A DNA stretch of 64,000 bases, from contig NZ_CP036175.1 in the NCBI RefSeq assembly GCF_003261575.2, positions 2,480,001 through 2,544,000 on the forward strand. The letters are read 5' to 3'. Below the pieces are notes generated by a model, which was given only the letters and a program-made list of their open reading frames with translations, was not told where the DNA came from and made no database searches. Position 1 is the stretch's first letter. Each line of letters begins with the position of its first letter. Positions 1-8,080 of this stretch are shown here, one piece after another. This DNA comes from Klebsiella huaxiensis (GTDB lineage: Bacteria; Pseudomonadota; Gammaproteobacteria; Enterobacterales; Enterobacteriaceae). The position numbers were made by a program, and so were the translations under genes.

Positions 1-654
1 TTTGTCTGGCTTGAGCTTATTGTTACTGCGGTTTTTACCCTCGAATATCTTCTGCGGATCATCAGCTGGCCGAATCCGCTTAAGTATATTTTTAGTTTTT
101 GGGGAATTATTGACCTTGCCACTATCTTACCGATGTATGTGATGTGGATGTGGCCGGAGATTAGCCTCGATTACGTCTTTGCCTGGCGGGCCATGCGTGC
201 TATTCGCGCGTTACGCATTCTTAAGCTGCTGCGTTTTATGCCATCGCTGAATATTTTCTGGGCCGCCATCGTCAGCGCCCGCCACCAGCTGATCCTTTTT
301 TATTCTTTTATTGCTATCGTGATGGTGATTTTTGGTGCGCTAATGTATCTGGTTGAGGGGCCGAAATACGGATTCACCACGCTAAATGCGTCAGTTTACT
401 GGGCGATTGTGACGATAACGACGGTGGGGTATGGCGATATCACACCACATACGCCGTTGGGGCGTATTCTTGCCTCCATACTTATCTTAATCGGCTACTC
501 GATTATTGCGATTCCGACCGGCTTAATTACCACCCACATGACCACGGCATTTCAGAATCGACGAGCTCAGCGTACATGTCAAAATTGTCAGCATGATACG
601 CATGAGAAAGATGCACACTACTGTAAGGTATGCGGAAGCGAACTGCCTAAGTAA
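1..654 (+). CDS. Voltage-gated ion channel (VIC family), 5' end cut by window
   Basis: The reading frame is open from base 1, so the N-terminus lies outside the window. The visible 217 residues hold the end of S2 and S3, an S4 voltage sensor with basic residues at every third position (RAMRAIRALRILKLLR), S5, a pore loop with the potassium selectivity filter TVGYGD, and S6. The tail carries two CxxC pairs (CQNC and CKVC), which looks like a small zinc ribbon. This predicts an inner-membrane voltage-gated K+ channel. It is not E. coli Kch, whose C-terminus is an RCK/TrkA-N nucleotide-binding domain. Kch normally lies between yciY and yciI, and that place is empty here. A strong hairpin terminator follows the stop. 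Ion selectivity is inferred from the filter; the role is unknown. Confidence 0.85.
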   Translation, partial: FVWLELIVTAVFTLEYLLRIISWPNPLKYIFSFWGIIDLATILPMYVMWMWPEISLDYVFAWRAMRAIRALRILKLLRFMPSLNIFWAAIVSARHQLILFYSFIAIVMVIFGALMYLVEGPKYGFTTLNASVYWAIVTITTVGYGDITPHTPLGRILASILILIGYSIIAIPTGLITTHMTTAFQNRRAQRTCQNCQHDTHEKDAHYCKVCGSELPK

Positions 655-660
655 ATAAAA

Positions 661-692
661 AGCCTGCCTCGGTAAATCAGGCAGGCTTCTTC
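661..692. terminator. Terminator between the channel gene and yciU
   Basis: A 9-bp stem (AGCCTGCCT paired with AGGCAGGCT) is followed by TTCTTCT on the + strand. The + strand A-run before it would serve as the U-tract for the minus strand. It lies between convergent genes and probably ends both transcripts. Confidence 0.75.
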
Positions 693-719
693 TGTATAGC
701 TATTGGCTTGAGAAAGAGC

Positions 720-1049
720 TTATTCTCGCCACAGAATATGGCAAATCTTGTGGTCTTTTTCGCGACACAGCAGCACGCGGGCAAAGATATCGTTAATATC
801 ACCGCCATCGGTATCGGCCAGGCCAATCACCACTTCGGCAAAGAAATCCGGATTGAGGTCAAAATCGACGTGTTCTTCCCAATCAGGAGCCGGGTCAAAC
901 AGCTCGGCACCGCCGCGTTCTTCAAATTGTAGGTTGAACAGAATGACATCCGCCGGATCGAGGTTGTCGACAGCCAGTTCCAGGAAGATATCGTAGGCTT
1001 GTTCAAGCGTTTCGTCTTCGGTCAGGCGATTGTTTAAATCCATATCCAT
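720..1049 (-). CDS. yciU: YciU, DUF440/HI1450-family acidic protein
   Basis: This is a 109-residue protein, the same length as E. coli YciU and nearly identical along its whole length (MDMDLNNRLTEDETLEQAYD at the start, ending LCREKDHKICHILWRE). It is strongly acidic. The family (HI1450/DUF440) has been proposed to mimic double-stranded DNA by its charge surface; nothing here tests that. It lies 34 bp downstream of clsA on the same strand, so the two are probably co-transcribed as in E. coli. The start codon matches the family N-terminus exactly. Confidence 0.93.
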   Translation of the reverse strand: MDMDLNNRLTEDETLEQAYDIFLELAVDNLDPADVILFNLQFEERGGAELFDPAPDWEEHVDFDLNPDFFAEVVIGLADTDGGDINDIFARVLLCREKDHKICHILWRE

Positions 1050-1083
1050 GATTGCTACCCATTAAACATCTGATTGGCACGTT

Positions 1084-2544
1084 TTACAGCAACGGACTGA
1101 AGAAGTAAAACAGTCGCTCAGCGATCCGCTGCCACAGCGGACGTTTTAACCACAAGCGGGCGTCCAGCAGGCGCGAGCGAGAGATATAGTCGTCCTGAAC
1201 TGCCGCCAGATCGCTACCAAATCCGGCATCGTCAATCACCAGCGTAATTTCGAAGTTAAGCCATAGGCTGCGCATGTCGAGATTCACGGTACCGACCAGA
1301 CTGAGTTCGCCGTCAACTAATACGCTTTTGGTATGCAGCAGTCCGCCTTCAAATTGGTAAATCTTCACCCCTGCCGCCAGCAGTTCACTAAAGAAAGCGC
1401 GGCTGGCCCAGCCGACCAGCAGCGAATCGTTCTTGCGTGGCAAAATAATGCTGACATCGACACCGCGTTGGGCGGCAGTACAGATAGCATGCAGCAGATC
1501 GTCACTGGGCACAAAGTAGGGAGTGGTCATGATCAAATGCTCTTTGGCTGCATAGGCGGCGGTCAACAGAGCCTGATGAATCAAGTCCTCCGGGAAACCC
1601 GGACCGGAAGCTATGGTATGAATTGTATGCCCACTGGCCTCTTCGAACGGCATGATATTGACGTCTGGCGGCGGTGGTAAAATCCTTTTTCCGGTCTCAA
1701 TCTCCCAGTCACAGGAATAAACAATACCCATGGCAGTCGCGACTGGGCCTTCCATTCGCGCCATCAAATCGATCCACTGACCAACGCCAGAGTCTTGTTT
1801 AAAGAAACGTGGATCGACCAGATTCATACTGCCGGTATAGGCAATATAGTTATCGATCATGACCATTTTGCGATGTTGACGCAGGTCCATGCGACGCAGA
1901 AAGACGCGCATCAGGTTTACCTTCAGCGCTTCGACAACCTCAATTCCCGCATTGCGCATCATGGCGGCCCACGGGCTGCGGAAAAAAGCCACGCTACCCG
2001 CGGAGTCGAGCATTAAACGGCAGTGTACGCCGCGCCTGGCCGCTGCCATTAACGATTCCGCGACCTTATCGGCCATACCGCCAGGCTGCCAGATATAGAA
2101 CACCATCTCAATATTGTGACGAGCGAGCTGAATATCTCGGATAAGCGCCTGCATAACGTCATCTGATTCGGTGAGTAGCTGAAGCTGGTTGCCTTTAACG
2201 CCAGCGATGCCCTGGCGGCGCTCGCAGAGTTGGAATAACGATTCGGCGACCGGGCTATTTTCATCGGCAAAGATATGTTTGCAGGCTTTGAGATCTTTTA
2301 ACCATTTGGCCGTCGAAGGCCACATTGCGCGAGCGCGTTCAGCGCGGCGTTTACCCAGATGCAGCTCGCCAAACGAGAGATAGGCAATGATTCCCACAAG
2401 CGGAAGGATGTAGATGATCAGCAACCACGCCATTGCTGACGGAACTGCACGTCTTTTCATTAGTATGCGTAATGTTACACCAGCGATCAGCAGCCAGTAA
2501 CCGAGTATGACCAGCCAGTTAACCACTGTGTAAAAGGTTGTCAT
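1084..2544 (-). CDS. clsA: Cardiolipin synthase A
   Basis: ClsA condenses two phosphatidylglycerol molecules into cardiolipin and glycerol at the inner membrane. The 486 residues equal the E. coli length. Two N-terminal membrane helices (about residues 3-23 and 37-57) are followed by a duplicated phospholipase-D fold. The two catalytic HKD motifs are visible: HRKMVMIDNYIAYTGSMNL, near residue 225, and HTKSVLVDGELSLVGTVNLD, near residue 404. Each has the histidine, lysine and aspartate. Downstream yciU is 34 bp away. Upstream, yciY is divergent, leaving about 140 bp for both promoters. Nothing unusual is seen in the sequence. Confidence 0.97.
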   Translation of the reverse strand: MTTFYTVVNWLVILGYWLLIAGVTLRILMKRRAVPSAMAWLLIIYILPLVGIIAYLSFGELHLGKRRAERARAMWPSTAKWLKDLKACKHIFADENSPVAESLFQLCERRQGIAGVKGNQLQLLTESDDVMQALIRDIQLARHNIEMVFYIWQPGGMADKVAESLMAAARRGVHCRLMLDSAGSVAFFRSPWAAMMRNAGIEVVEALKVNLMRVFLRRMDLRQHRKMVMIDNYIAYTGSMNLVDPRFFKQDSGVGQWIDLMARMEGPVATAMGIVYSCDWEIETGKRILPPPPDVNIMPFEEASGHTIHTIASGPGFPEDLIHQALLTAAYAAKEHLIMTTPYFVPSDDLLHAICTAAQRGVDVSIILPRKNDSLLVGWASRAFFSELLAAGVKIYQFEGGLLHTKSVLVDGELSLVGTVNLDMRSLWLNFEITLVIDDAGFGSDLAAVQDDYISRSRLLDARLWLKRPLWQRIAERLFYFFSPLL

Positions 2545-2687
2545 AGATGAAAAATCCTTTTGAATGACTTTATGTCATGAGTTTACGCATCAACATCAAT
2601 CTGGCAAATAAAAACGCAGCGAAAGCGTTGGTCACCCAGATTCATCGGTCTATAATGCTGGCTGTTTTCACTTGTAGAGTAGTAGCA

Positions 2688-2861
2688 ATGAAGCGTAGTA
2701 GAACGGAAGTAGGGCGCTGGCGCATGCTAAGACAGGTGAGTCGCCGTAAAACACGCTGGCTGGAAGGCCAATCGCGTCGCAATATGCGCATCCTCTCCAT
2801 CAGAAAAGAGCTGGTGAAACGGCAACGTCATTCCCTGCTGTTCACTTTCTCTGAGTTTTGA
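2688..2861 (+). CDS. yciY: YciY, small basic protein
   Basis: This is a 57-residue, very basic protein starting MKRSRTEVGRWRM, the same length and sequence type as E. coli YciY. A longer reading frame opens at 2577, but its first 37 codons have no family match and overlap the clsA promoter region, so the ATG at 2688 is chosen. A -10-like TATAAT lies at 2651-2656, which leaves only a short leader. Function is unknown in any organism I know of. The Arg/Lys content would allow nucleic-acid binding, but that is only a guess. A hairpin terminator follows directly. Confidence 0.85.
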   Translation: MKRSRTEVGRWRMLRQVSRRKTRWLEGQSRRNMRILSIRKELVKRQRHSLLFTFSEF

Positions 2862-2874
2862 GAGTCGAAACAAA

Positions 2875-2902
2875 AGGCACCGCTCGCGGTGCCTCTGTTT
2901 TT
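2875..2902. terminator. Bidirectional terminator between yciY and yciI
   Basis: A perfect 9-bp stem (AGGCACCGC and GCGGTGCCT, 2-nt loop) is flanked by CTGTTTTT on the + side and an AAAA run that becomes a U-tract on the minus side. It separates two convergent genes. Confidence 0.85.
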
Positions 2903-2918
2903 GGTCAGGGTCTTGTTT

Positions 2919-3215
2919 TCAGAATACCTTTTTGAAAGGCTTAACGGACACTTTCTGATAAACCCCAGCAGCGATATACGGGTCATCATTGGCCCATGAT
3001 TGCGCCGCTTCCAGTGATTCAAATTCTGCAATAACCGTTGAACCGGTAAAGCCAGCCACGCCAGGTTCATTACTGTCTACAGCAGGCATTGGGCCAGCGG
3101 TCAGCAAACGACCTTCATCATGTAATAGTTGTAAACGCGCCAGGTGGGCGGGACGTACCGACGATCGTTTTTCCAGAGAGTCGGCGATATCTTCAGCGTA
3201 GATAACGTAAAGCAC
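2919..3215 (-). CDS. yciI: YciI family protein
   Basis: This 98-residue protein matches E. coli YciI (MLYVIYAEDIADSLEKRSSV at the start). The family is a small ferredoxin-like-fold group (DUF1428/YCII) with a conserved His/Asp pair; LARLQLLHDEGRLLTAGPMP holds the histidine and the acidic residues. The Haemophilus homologue has a proposed but unproven hydrolase-type active site. It is divergent from tonB, and in E. coli kch lies between yciI and yciY. Here kch is missing and yciI is directly tail-to-tail with yciY. Its physiological role is unknown. Confidence 0.92.
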   Translation of the reverse strand: MLYVIYAEDIADSLEKRSSVRPAHLARLQLLHDEGRLLTAGPMPAVDSNEPGVAGFTGSTVIAEFESLEAAQSWANDDPYIAAGVYQKVSVKPFKKVF

Positions 3216-3365
3216 GGCATGGCTCCTTATTAATAAATTGGCGAATCACGTTAAGTGAAACCGTCGTTGACTGCAATGCAAAGATGCGCACGACCCTTAG
3301 ATTGCCATGCTCTGGCGCCTTTTTGTCAGAAAAGGGGGCAAATTTTGATGCAACATAACAACCCT

Positions 3366-3392
3366 AGTTGAATATGATTGCTATTTGCATTT
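3366..3392 (+). promoter_or_regulatory. tonB promoter with probable Fur site
   Basis: The stretch AATATGATTGCTATTTGCAT resembles an imperfect Fur box (GAT-ATT-CATT-type hexamers) and lies about 50 bp before the tonB start, as the Fur site does in E. coli. The match is degenerate, so the call rests mostly on position and on the known iron repression of tonB. Confidence 0.5.
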
Positions 3393-3435
3393 AAAATCGG
3401 GGCATCATTTTTCAACAGAAACGACTATGAGCGCA

Positions 3436-4152
3436 ATGACCCTTGATTTACCTCGCCGCTTTCCGTGGCCTACGCTACTGTCCGTGGTTATCCACGGAGG
3501 TGTTGTAGCGGCGTTGCTGTATACTTCGGTACATCAGGTTATTGAACGACCTTCGCCTTCGCAGCCTATCGAAATTACAATGGTGGCCCCGGCCGATCTG
3601 GAACCGCCTCAGGCGGCGCAGCCGGTGGTTGAACCCGTAGTTGAGCCAGAGCCTGAACCGGAAGTGGTGCCTGAACCGCCAAAAGAGGCACCGGTTGTGA
3701 TCCATAAACCCAAGCCGAAGCCAAAACCAAAACCGAAGCCGGAAAAAAAGGTTGAGCAGCCAAAGCGTGATGTGAAACCAGCGGAAACGCGCCCTGCATC
3801 GCCGTTTGAAAACTCAAATACGGCACCAGCGCGCACGGCACCAAGTACATCGACCGCGACCGCTAAACCAACCGTTACGGCCCCGACCGGTCCACGAGCG
3901 TTAAGCCGCGGAGAACCGACCTATCCAGCTCGTGCCCAGGCGCTGCGCATTGAGGGTGATGTTCGCGTTAAATTTGATGTTACGCCGGACGGTCGCGTGG
4001 ATAACGTGCAGATCCTCTCCGCTCAGCCAGCGAATATGTTTGAGCGTGAAGTGAAGAGCGCTTTACGTAAATGGCGCTATGAAGCAGGTAAACCGGGTAC
4101 TGGCATCACCATGACCATTCAGTTCCGTCTGAAAGGCGTGAAGATTAGCTAA
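3436..4152 (+). CDS. tonB: TonB energy transducer
   Basis: TonB carries proton-motive force from ExbB-ExbD to outer-membrane receptors for siderophores and cobalamin. The 238 residues show an N-terminal uncleaved membrane anchor containing the essential SxxxH pattern (SVVIHGGVVAALLYTS, residues 16-31), a periplasmic linker of Glu-Pro repeats and then Lys-Pro repeats, and a C-terminal receptor-binding domain with YPARAQALRIEGDV. I take the ATG at 3436 (MTLDLPRRFPW), as in E. coli. ATGs at 3427 and 3385 are in frame but poorly placed. The linker resembles Klebsiella-type TonB more than E. coli. The BtuCD cobalamin importer 12 kb away depends on it functionally. Confidence 0.95.
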   Translation: MTLDLPRRFPWPTLLSVVIHGGVVAALLYTSVHQVIERPSPSQPIEITMVAPADLEPPQAAQPVVEPVVEPEPEPEVVPEPPKEAPVVIHKPKPKPKPKPKPEKKVEQPKRDVKPAETRPASPFENSNTAPARTAPSTSTATAKPTVTAPTGPRALSRGEPTYPARAQALRIEGDVRVKFDVTPDGRVDNVQILSAQPANMFEREVKSALRKWRYEAGKPGTGITMTIQFRLKGVKIS

Positions 4153-4157
4153 GAGTG

Positions 4158-4180
4158 AGGCCCCTTAAGGGGCCTTTTCC
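4158..4180. terminator. Bidirectional terminator shared by tonB and yniA
   Basis: An 18-bp perfect palindrome (AGGCCCCTTAAGGGGCCT, 4158-4175) is followed by TTTT. The stop codon and last two sense codons of yniA lie inside the stem. It marks the junction between two regions that are far apart on the E. coli map. Confidence 0.85.
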
Positions 4181-5037
4181 ATTAATACGTCATCAAGTGC
4201 TTTCTGCGCCGTGACCAAATGTTGTCCACCAAACAGAATCGCCCGGTTCAGCAATGTATATAGCTGGTAGATGGGTTGACGTTCGAGAAAGCCGGACGGC
4301 AGCGGTGAAACGGATTGATAACCGTCGTAAATTTGCGGTGGTTGTTCAAGATGTAACGGCAGCATAGCCAGATCGCACTCTCTGTCACCCCAATAGCAGG
4401 CCGGGTCGAAAATATAAGGTCCATTCGGCCCTAGCGCACAGTTGCCAGACCATAAATCTCCGTGAAGTAATGATGGCTGTGGCTGATGATTGCTCAGCCG
4501 CTGTTGTACAGTGTCGACGAGAGTATCAATATCGCCAAAATGCAGACCTTTTTCGGCGGCTAACTCCAACTGCCAGCCAATGCGCTGCTCGGCAAAGAAA
4601 GTGGACCAGCGGCGCTGCCACGCGTTTGGCTGCGGAGTGGTGGAGAGATCGTTATCAAAATCGAGACCAAACTGCGGCTGATCGCTCCATTGATGTAAAT
4701 GCGCGATTTGTTGACCTAACAGGAAAGCATTATGCGCATCCAGTGGCCGGGGAGGGAGATATTCCATCACCAGGAAACTGTAATCCCGGTCGCTGCCGAC
4801 AGCAAAAACCTGCGGTACGCTAACGGTTTTACTTCGTGACAGCAGCTCAAGCTGATCTGCTTCAGCGGTGAAGATGGGCAAAAGCTCCCGTTCATCACAT
4901 TTTACGAAGTAATCTCGCCCACCAAAGCGTAAATGCCAGGCTGCATGGATTTCTCCACCAGGTAGTTCGTTTCGCAGTTCGATTTCAGCTGCTTCAGTGT
5001 GCCAATCGCTTAACAAATTGCTGATAGCTTGCCACAT
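4165..5037 (-). CDS. yniA: YniA, fructosamine-kinase-family protein
   Basis: The 290-residue protein belongs to the fructosamine-3-kinase/aminoglycoside-phosphotransferase fold. Visible motifs are the ATP-anchoring lysine in YFVKCD, the catalytic loop LLHGDLWSGN (His-Gly-Asp-Leu-Trp-x-Gly-Asn) and the metal-binding FDPACYWGDRECDLAM. Family members phosphorylate sugar adducts on proteins so that these break down; the bacterial role is deglycation repair. It belongs with ydiZ and pfkB as in E. coli, all on the minus strand. Its stop codon is buried in the tonB terminator, so the two genes are tail-to-tail with only 12 bp between stops. The exact substrate is unproven. Confidence 0.93.
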   Translation of the reverse strand: MWQAISNLLSDWHTEAAEIELRNELPGGEIHAAWHLRFGGRDYFVKCDERELLPIFTAEADQLELLSRSKTVSVPQVFAVGSDRDYSFLVMEYLPPRPLDAHNAFLLGQQIAHLHQWSDQPQFGLDFDNDLSTTPQPNAWQRRWSTFFAEQRIGWQLELAAEKGLHFGDIDTLVDTVQQRLSNHQPQPSLLHGDLWSGNCALGPNGPYIFDPACYWGDRECDLAMLPLHLEQPPQIYDGYQSVSPLPSGFLERQPIYQLYTLLNRAILFGGQHLVTAQKALDDVLMEKAP

Positions 5038-5143
5038 GCTGTCTCTCCCCTATGTTTTCCACCATTTCATAAGGTTAGCGCATAACCTCGGTGTAAAATT
5101 CGAACTGACGCACAACTGACGGTTTCTACTGCGCTAATCGCAC

Positions 5144-5428
5144 TTATTGAGCTTTCAACCACTGAACAAATGTGGTGACGGTTATTTCGATAGGTCTTCC
5201 CAGGGCAGTTTCGGCTAAACCTGCGCTCAGGGCTTTCACATCGGCGGCATCCTGAGCGGAAAGCAGGCCAAATGTATTGGTTCCGAGCTCGTGGGCATTT
5301 CCTTCATCATCATTTAAAACAAGGGTAAAACCGGCTCGAATGAGATGGTTACTGAGCTCGTTAATTTCTGTTAACGTTTCTTCATGAAAGCGAGCCGTGA
5401 CGACCCAGGCAGTAATTTCGCTACTCAT
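5144..5428 (-). CDS. ydiZ: YdiZ, uncharacterised small protein
   Basis: This 94-residue protein resembles E. coli YdiZ (96 residues) in length and in position between yniA and pfkB. The start MSSEITAWVVTARFHEETL is preceded by GAGGTG about 6 bases away. No signal peptide or membrane segment is visible, and it is moderately acidic. It has no assigned function that I know of. An independent promoter or co-transcription with pfkB, 91 bp upstream, are both possible; no terminator is evident between them. Confidence 0.85.
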   Translation of the reverse strand: MSSEITAWVVTARFHEETLTEINELSNHLIRAGFTLVLNDDEGNAHELGTNTFGLLSAQDAADVKALSAGLAETALGRPIEITVTTFVQWLKAQ

Positions 5429-5519
5429 TTTTTCACCTCATTGTTATCCATGGCATTTTCAGCATAGACCATCACGGTGATTTGGCGACTCCCTCTGGAG
5501 AGGCAGAGGGAGTAGGGGA

Positions 5520-6452
5520 TTAACAACCGCGCAGGTAATCGTAGATTTTTTGCGTATTTTCCAGAGAGCAAAGACGAGTTCCCTGGTTTATTGTTGCAGC
5601 GCTCCCCGCCGCAACGCCAAAGCGCACCATATCTTCAAGGGAAGCATTCTCCGCCAGCCGAAGAGTCATCGCACCGACCATACTGTCACCAGCGCCGACG
5701 GTGCTCTGACTCTTCATCGGTGGCGGTACGACCTGTACGCTGCCGTTGGCATCGACACCTAAAGCCCCTTGGGGTCCCAGTGAAACCACGACGCGCCGGG
5801 CCTTGCCAGTACGAATTAGCTCCAGGGCTGCCTTACGTACATCATCCGGTTGGTTGAGATCGCGCTGAACGAGGGCGCTGAGTTCTTTCTGGTTCGGTTT
5901 AACCAGTTCAATATTGCCAACGTTGAGTGCGGCGGCGAGGGCTTCGCCAGAGCTATCGATAATACAACGCAGTCCATGCTGTTGAGCGTTTTTGACTAAT
6001 TTTGTCAGGCTCTCGACGCTGATGCCTGGTGGCAGACTGCCGCTGATAACCAATAGGGAACCGGGGGAAATGGAGAGAACTTTTTCTTCCAGGCGATGAA
6101 ACTCTTCCTGGGTTAACGCGGCTCCAGGCATGACGAAACGATACTGTTCACCGCTGGTATTCACATGCACATGAAGATTTTGTCGCGTCCAGTCATGCGT
6201 TTCTACTGTCTCTACCGGAACATGTTCATCGATCAGCAGGGCTGTGAGATGTTCTCCCGTCGCGCCGCCGACGGGGAATATTGCGGTAGCGCTGCCGCCA
6301 AGAAAAGTAATGGCTCGCGCAACATTTATCCCTCCACCGCCAGGTTCGAAAACGGGAGCGCTACAGCGTAGTTTGCCTTCCGGGTAGATTTGCGGGGTCT
6401 GCGTTGCGCTGTCGAGCGAAGGGGCTAATGTGAGCGTATAGATTTTGGTCAT
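5520..6452 (-). CDS. pfkB: 6-phosphofructokinase II
   Basis: PfkB is the minor phosphofructokinase of glycolysis and belongs to the ribokinase (pfkB) family. The 310-residue protein shows the N-terminal substrate signature GGGGINVARAITFLGG, the anion-hole and catalytic-base motif TVGAGDSMVGAM near the C-terminus, and KPNQKELS in the middle. The start at 6452 (MTKIYTLTLAPSLDS) is preceded by GGAGGAAATT. The longer frame beginning at 6503 adds 17 residues absent from the E. coli protein (309 residues). It is divergent from ydiY across 288 bp. Nothing in the active-site motifs is altered. Confidence 0.96.
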   Translation of the reverse strand: MTKIYTLTLAPSLDSATQTPQIYPEGKLRCSAPVFEPGGGGINVARAITFLGGSATAIFPVGGATGEHLTALLIDEHVPVETVETHDWTRQNLHVHVNTSGEQYRFVMPGAALTQEEFHRLEEKVLSISPGSLLVISGSLPPGISVESLTKLVKNAQQHGLRCIIDSSGEALAAALNVGNIELVKPNQKELSALVQRDLNQPDDVRKAALELIRTGKARRVVVSLGPQGALGVDANGSVQVVPPPMKSQSTVGAGDSMVGAMTLRLAENASLEDMVRFGVAAGSAATINQGTRLCSLENTQKIYDYLRGC

Positions 6453-6740
6453 CCAATTTCCTCCATAACACGAATTTAGCTGCTCTGTTTTTAAGCATGG
6501 CACTTAAAGGAGGGCAGGGAAAGTAACGAGTGACATTTGCACCAGCATCTCTTTTTATCTTTATGAAATAAAAATTGTTTTGAGAAGCCTCTTATACAAA
6601 AAATGAAATAGTAATTGATTGCTAAGTTAATCGTGCTTTTTTATAATTTAATCCCTTTCCTGGAGCGGCAATCAGCGATCCTTGCGAAAGCTCCCGGGAC
6701 CATCCTGGTCTCCTTTTATGTTGTACGGACTTTAAATTAA

Positions 6741-7499
6741 ATGAAGCTTTTGAAGACAGTACCCGCAGCGGCAATGCTGGCGGGGGGGCTCTTTGCATCT
6801 ACATGCGCAATGGCCGATGATTCCGTTTTTACTGTCATGGATGACCCTTCCACAGCCAAAAAACCTTTCGAAGGTACTGTTAACGCTGGTTATCTGGCGC
6901 AGTCTGGCAATACGAAAAGTTCCTCGATGACTGCGGACTCTACTTTGACCTGGTATGGTAATACTACAGCGTGGTCACTTTGGGGGAATGCCAGCAATAC
7001 ATCGTCAAACGATCAACGTTCTTCGGAAAAGTACGCGGTAGGCGGGCGTAGTCGTTATAACCTGACCGATCAGAATTATATTTTTGGCCAGGCGAGCTGG
7101 TTGACGGATCGTTATAACGGTTATCAGCAGCGTGATGTACTCACCGCGGGTTATGGTCGGCAAATCCTCAATGGCCCGGTACACAGCCTGCGTTTTGAAT
7201 TTGGTCCTGGCGTACGTTATGACGAATATACCGATGGTGACAACGACACTCAGCCGCTGGGCTATGCTTCTGGTACCTATGCGTGGCAGATGACCGATAC
7301 CACCAAATTTACACAGGGTGTTTCAGTTTTCGGCTCTGAAGATACGACGCTCAACACGGAAAGCGCGTTAAATGTTGCTATCAATGCACATTTTGCGCTT
7401 AAAGTAGCCTATAACCTGACCTGGAACTCTGAACCGCCGTCCTCAGCGCCAGCGCACACCGATAGACGTACTACTCTGTCGCTCGGTTATAAAATGTAA
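6741..7499 (+). CDS. ydiY: YdiY, DUF481 outer-membrane-type protein
   Basis: The 252-residue protein has a Sec signal peptide (MKLLKTVPAAAMLAGGLFASTCAMA, cleaved before DDSV) and a body of alternating amphipathic strands with a terminal aromatic/hydrophobic residue pattern (RRTTLSLGYKM), which suggests a beta-barrel or beta-rich envelope protein of the DUF481 (YdiY) family. It keeps the E. coli position between pfkB and thrS. A TATAAT at 6642-6647 could be its -10 box, leaving a leader of about 90 nt. No start-proximal Shine-Dalgarno stronger than GGAC is visible. Function is unknown; it is reported as acid- or stress-inducible in enterobacteria only by recollection. Confidence 0.88.
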   Translation: MKLLKTVPAAAMLAGGLFASTCAMADDSVFTVMDDPSTAKKPFEGTVNAGYLAQSGNTKSSSMTADSTLTWYGNTTAWSLWGNASNTSSNDQRSSEKYAVGGRSRYNLTDQNYIFGQASWLTDRYNGYQQRDVLTAGYGRQILNGPVHSLRFEFGPGVRYDEYTDGDNDTQPLGYASGTYAWQMTDTTKFTQGVSVFGSEDTTLNTESALNVAINAHFALKVAYNLTWNSEPPSSAPAHTDRRTTLSLGYKM

Positions 7500-7503
7500 T
7501 ATA

Positions 7504-7533
7504 TCAGGCCGGATATTCCGGCCTGATTGTTTT
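7504..7533 (+). terminator. ydiY terminator
   Basis: The stem TCAGGCCGGA/TCCGGCCTGA (10 bp, 3-nt loop) is followed by TTGTTTT. Confidence 0.85.
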
Positions 7534-7698
7534 AAATTTAGCAATAAGTGACATTATTATTTTTGGCCTTTCGTTTTATTTTTTATAAAAAGAAATTGCC
7601 TTCATAATTTCCTCATAATTGTCTTTTTGTTGACAAATATGCAGTTAATTTGACACGAAAAGATAAATATTTAGTCGGACAAGAATGTGATCTGGATC

Positions 7699-7736
7699 TA
7701 TACTGTTTAGCACTGACGGAGATAATGCCTCCGTTC
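7699..7736 (+). promoter_or_regulatory. Promoter -10 and leader hairpin of small secreted protein gene
   Basis: A TATACT -10 box (7699-7704) has a weak -35 (CGGACA) 17 bp upstream. A short leader hairpin (ACGGAG/CTCCGT) follows before the gene at 7769. Assignment is by eye only. Confidence 0.45.
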
Positions 7737-7768
7737 AATTAGCTGAAACAAATAAGAGAATCACTATC

Positions 7769-8002
7769 ATGAAAAATAACAAAATCGCAATCGCGGCTGT
7801 GATGCTGTGCACGCTATCTTTTGGCGCATTTGCTGCTAACACGGCTCCACAGCCAGCCAACAACGACCATACTCAAGTTGGCATTGCTAAAGCGACTGAC
7901 GTTGAAGCGGGCTCCAATATTGCTCCAGGTTCCCAATCAACGGGTCAGTCAATGAATGATGCCTTTGATGTGCACAAGCTTGTTGCCGGAGAGTGGTCCT
8001 GA
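7769..8002 (+). CDS. Small exported protein of unknown function
   Basis: This is a 77-residue protein with a clear Sec signal peptide (MKNNKIAIAAVMLCTLSFGAFA, cleaved before ANTAPQ). It leaves a mature peptide of about 55 residues rich in Ala, Asn, Gln, Asp and Gly, with no cysteine and one tryptophan at the end (LVAGEWS). The upstream GAGAATCACTATC gives an acceptable ribosome site, a -10 box lies at 7699, and a good terminator follows at 8047, so it is a complete monocistronic unit. I do not recognise the family. It lies between ydiY and thrS, where E. coli has short, poorly conserved genes. A periplasmic stress peptide is possible but unsupported. Confidence 0.7.
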   Translation: MKNNKIAIAAVMLCTLSFGAFAANTAPQPANNDHTQVGIAKATDVEAGSNIAPGSQSTGQSMNDAFDVHKLVAGEWS

Positions 8003-8046
8003 TATTTCATCTAACACATCATTTATATTCCATTATTTCGTAAAGC

Positions 8047-8080
8047 AGCAAGCCGGGTAATGATGTACCGGTTTTGCTTT
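8047..8080 (+). terminator. Terminator after the 77-residue exported protein
   Basis: The stem AGCAAGCCGG pairs with CCGGTTTTGCT around a 12-nt loop and is followed by a T-rich stretch. The next 330 bases up to thrS hold no gene that I can support, only the thrS promoter and leader. Confidence 0.7.

Noticed and set aside
2577..2687. N-terminal extension of yciY
   Set aside because: The first 37 codons have no match to YciY and contain the probable -10 box; the ATG at 2688 fits the family.
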